A DNA stretch of 64,000 nucleotides from NCBI GenBank assembly GCA_038380795.1, contig CM076259.1, positions 28,192,977 to 28,256,976 of the forward strand. Direction: 5' to 3'. Source of the DNA: Pyrocephalus nanus (lineage: Eukaryota; Chordata; Aves; Passeriformes; Tyrannidae). The notes under the pieces were generated by a model. That model worked only from the letters and a program-made list of their open reading frames with translations. It was not told the DNA's origin and did not search any database. Below, piece by piece: positions 62,116-64,000 of the stretch (the stretch's first letter is position 1; every line of letters begins with the position of its first letter). A program made the translations under genes and the position numbers.

Positions 62116-64000
62116 ACCGTTCCTGCCACCCTCTGAGCTGAGGGTTGTTTTAACCCCTTCTCTGCCCTTCACAGTTGCAGAAGATATTTGTGGGGAATAA
62201 TCCCAGATGGTACAGATTATCTGGATAGAGAGGAATTGAGACCAACTTTATCCCTAATTCTACAGAAGGAATTTACTTGCCTGATTGCCTTTCCATCCAG
62301 GCATTTCTCTCTTGTCTTCACCTGCACTGCATCCTGGTCTGACCTCCCTTCCTCCCCATCCTGTGTGTCGTTTTAACAGCAAGCACCAGTTTAGAAATTT
62401 GTGGGTACACACATAGCAAAAAAACTTTGCCTGTGCTTCCTCTCCTTCTGTTTGGATTAGGCAGCTATTATTACCCTTGTTTGAATACCATTTCATTACT
62501 GCAAATTGTTTAAACCTGTTGATCCAACCCAGGCAAGGCCCATATGTTCACCCATGTGCTCTTCAGCCTTTCATCAGTCTAACAACCTCTCTGTCTCTTC
62601 TGTCCATCTATCTGTTCTATCATGACCTTGGCAATCCTTTCACTTCTCTGCCTTGATTTCACATGTAATTCACAGACATGAACTGGCTTTGTATATCCAT
62701 GCATCACTGCTTTTGAGGGACTGGGCTGAGTGAGGGTGTAAAGAAAATTTTCCTTTTTTAAAATTATTAGTTAAAGGCAATCATGAAATTAATTGTGCCA
62801 TAGAGCCTAGGAACACCTTTCTCTTAGGTGTTTTTATTATATAGACACTGCACTACTATTTGCTAAATACAGGCTTATTAGAGTGCCTTCCTCTGGTAGA
62901 ATTGTCCTCACATCTCATGTTTTCCATCTCCCTGAGTTATCCTCTCACTGAGCACCTGTGATATACTTCAAGGGCAAGACTTGCTGGATGCTACAAAGTC
63001 TCTCTGATTTTCCAAATACTTTCACATATGGCAAGAAAATTTTTACCTGCTGAATGATTAGAGCACTTGATTTTGGGGTGGAAACCATTGGTGAATAATT
63101 TCAAATTTATTATGATCTGATACACTGCAGAACTTGAAGCTCTTACATATTGTACTGAAATTACAAACTTTGAACTTTTGAACATTTCATGACATGGATT
63201 TTCTAACATGCAGTGAATAAAACCATAGAATAAATTTGTAGGGAAAGGTCTCATTTAGGTCAACTACTGTGCACAAAACAGACAACTTCAAAGATAGAAT
63301 AGGTTCCTCAGGGCCTTGTCCATACATCTTCTGAAGATCTCCAAGAATGATATTACTAGGCCTCTCTTGGCACTTTTCAGCATTGAACCACTCTCATAGG
63401 AAGAACCAGTTTTTCCTTAGATATAGCTGAAATTGTCCTTGATGCAATCTGAATGTTATCTCTGTTATCCTTCTGCTCTGTCCATAATGAGAACTTCTGT
63501 GGAGGAGCTGCTTCCTCTTTTCTGTATGCTGGCCATTCCAGTTATGGCTGAAATTAGCAAGTAATCCCATAATTTCCTTCCAAATGAATTTTTCCTCTTA
63601 ACAAATATCCAGAGTTATACTCTCAATCTCCCCCAAGTCATACAGTAATGACAGTCAAATAAATTAATACTTCTCATATCATTAAGTTCTACTAGCAGGC
63701 AGCTTTGCTTACAGCTTGAAAATAAACTGAGTTGTTATCCAAGGGCTCTGCTGAGAGAATGATGATGCACTTTCATGGGCCAGTTTAAAATTCTGTTGCT
63801 TGCAAGAAAAGGAGTCCTTACATATCTCATTTTCATCCCTGACCATTTATTCCAGTCCCCTAATTGCATCAACACTAGCATTCAGGACGTTGTGCGGATC
63901 CACTGGCTGAACTGAGTGGGACTATCCCTGTGTCAGTGCGGTATGCAGGCATCTCAAGCTGTTCGTACAACTGTACTGATGGACTCAGAGCTCTATCTCC
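62116..64000. other. Sequence downstream of promoter-like block
   Basis: AT-rich with no convincing exon. If the block at 61850 is a promoter, a downstream exon may lie beyond the window. Confidence 0.45.

Overview
The window reads as a vertebrate nuclear chromosome, very probably avian. It has intron-rich genes with GT/AG boundaries and an AT-rich background. Its repeats are dominated by CR1 LINE fragments, some carrying the typical CR1 tail of short ATTCT-like units, and there is a long terminal repeat of a kind I know from bird genomes. The species cannot be fixed from the sequence. Nothing bacterial, organellar or CRISPR-like is present.

Two protein-coding genes are supported, both on the minus strand. 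CASP2 (caspase-2) runs from 43671 down to 26789 in ten coding exons. Splicing them at consensus sites gives an uninterrupted 426-residue protein with a CARD, catalytic His250 and Cys293, and conserved interdomain cleavage aspartates. A GC-rich block at about 43780-43960, with two E2F-like sites and a CACGTG E-box, is its likely promoter. About 3 kb further upstream lies TMEM139 (46613-48669), a two-exon, 236-residue protein with two membrane segments and two PPxY motifs. It probably has an extra 5' non-coding exon near 49711. The same pair, in the same order and orientation, is found in mammals (GSTK1-TMEM139-CASP2-CLCN1). I found no CLCN1 exons to the left and no GSTK1 exons to the right.

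Region by region: 1-24.9 kb is intergenic, with three CR1 fragments (11.7-13.4, 15.7-16.0, 20.4-21.2 kb), a diverged local duplication (18.6/19.1 kb) and an AT palindrome (23.9 kb). 24.9-43.9 kb is CASP2, with a CR1 copy in intron 2. 43.9-49.9 kb is a CR1 fragment and TMEM139. 50.5-51.9 kb is a CR1 cluster. 52-64 kb is mostly intergenic, with two LTR-like segments (57.5-58.1 and 59.95-60.5 kb), several palindromes, an A-rich tract and a GC-rich, TATA-containing promoter-like block near 61.85-62.1 kb.

No clearly new biological system is evident. The points most worth checking are: an open reading frame running from CASP2 exon 2 through intron 2 that would make a CARD-only isoform ending in CR1 sequence; a splice-acceptor-like sequence directly before the CASP2 start codon; an overlapping upstream ORF in TMEM139; and the promoter-like block near 61.9 kb.
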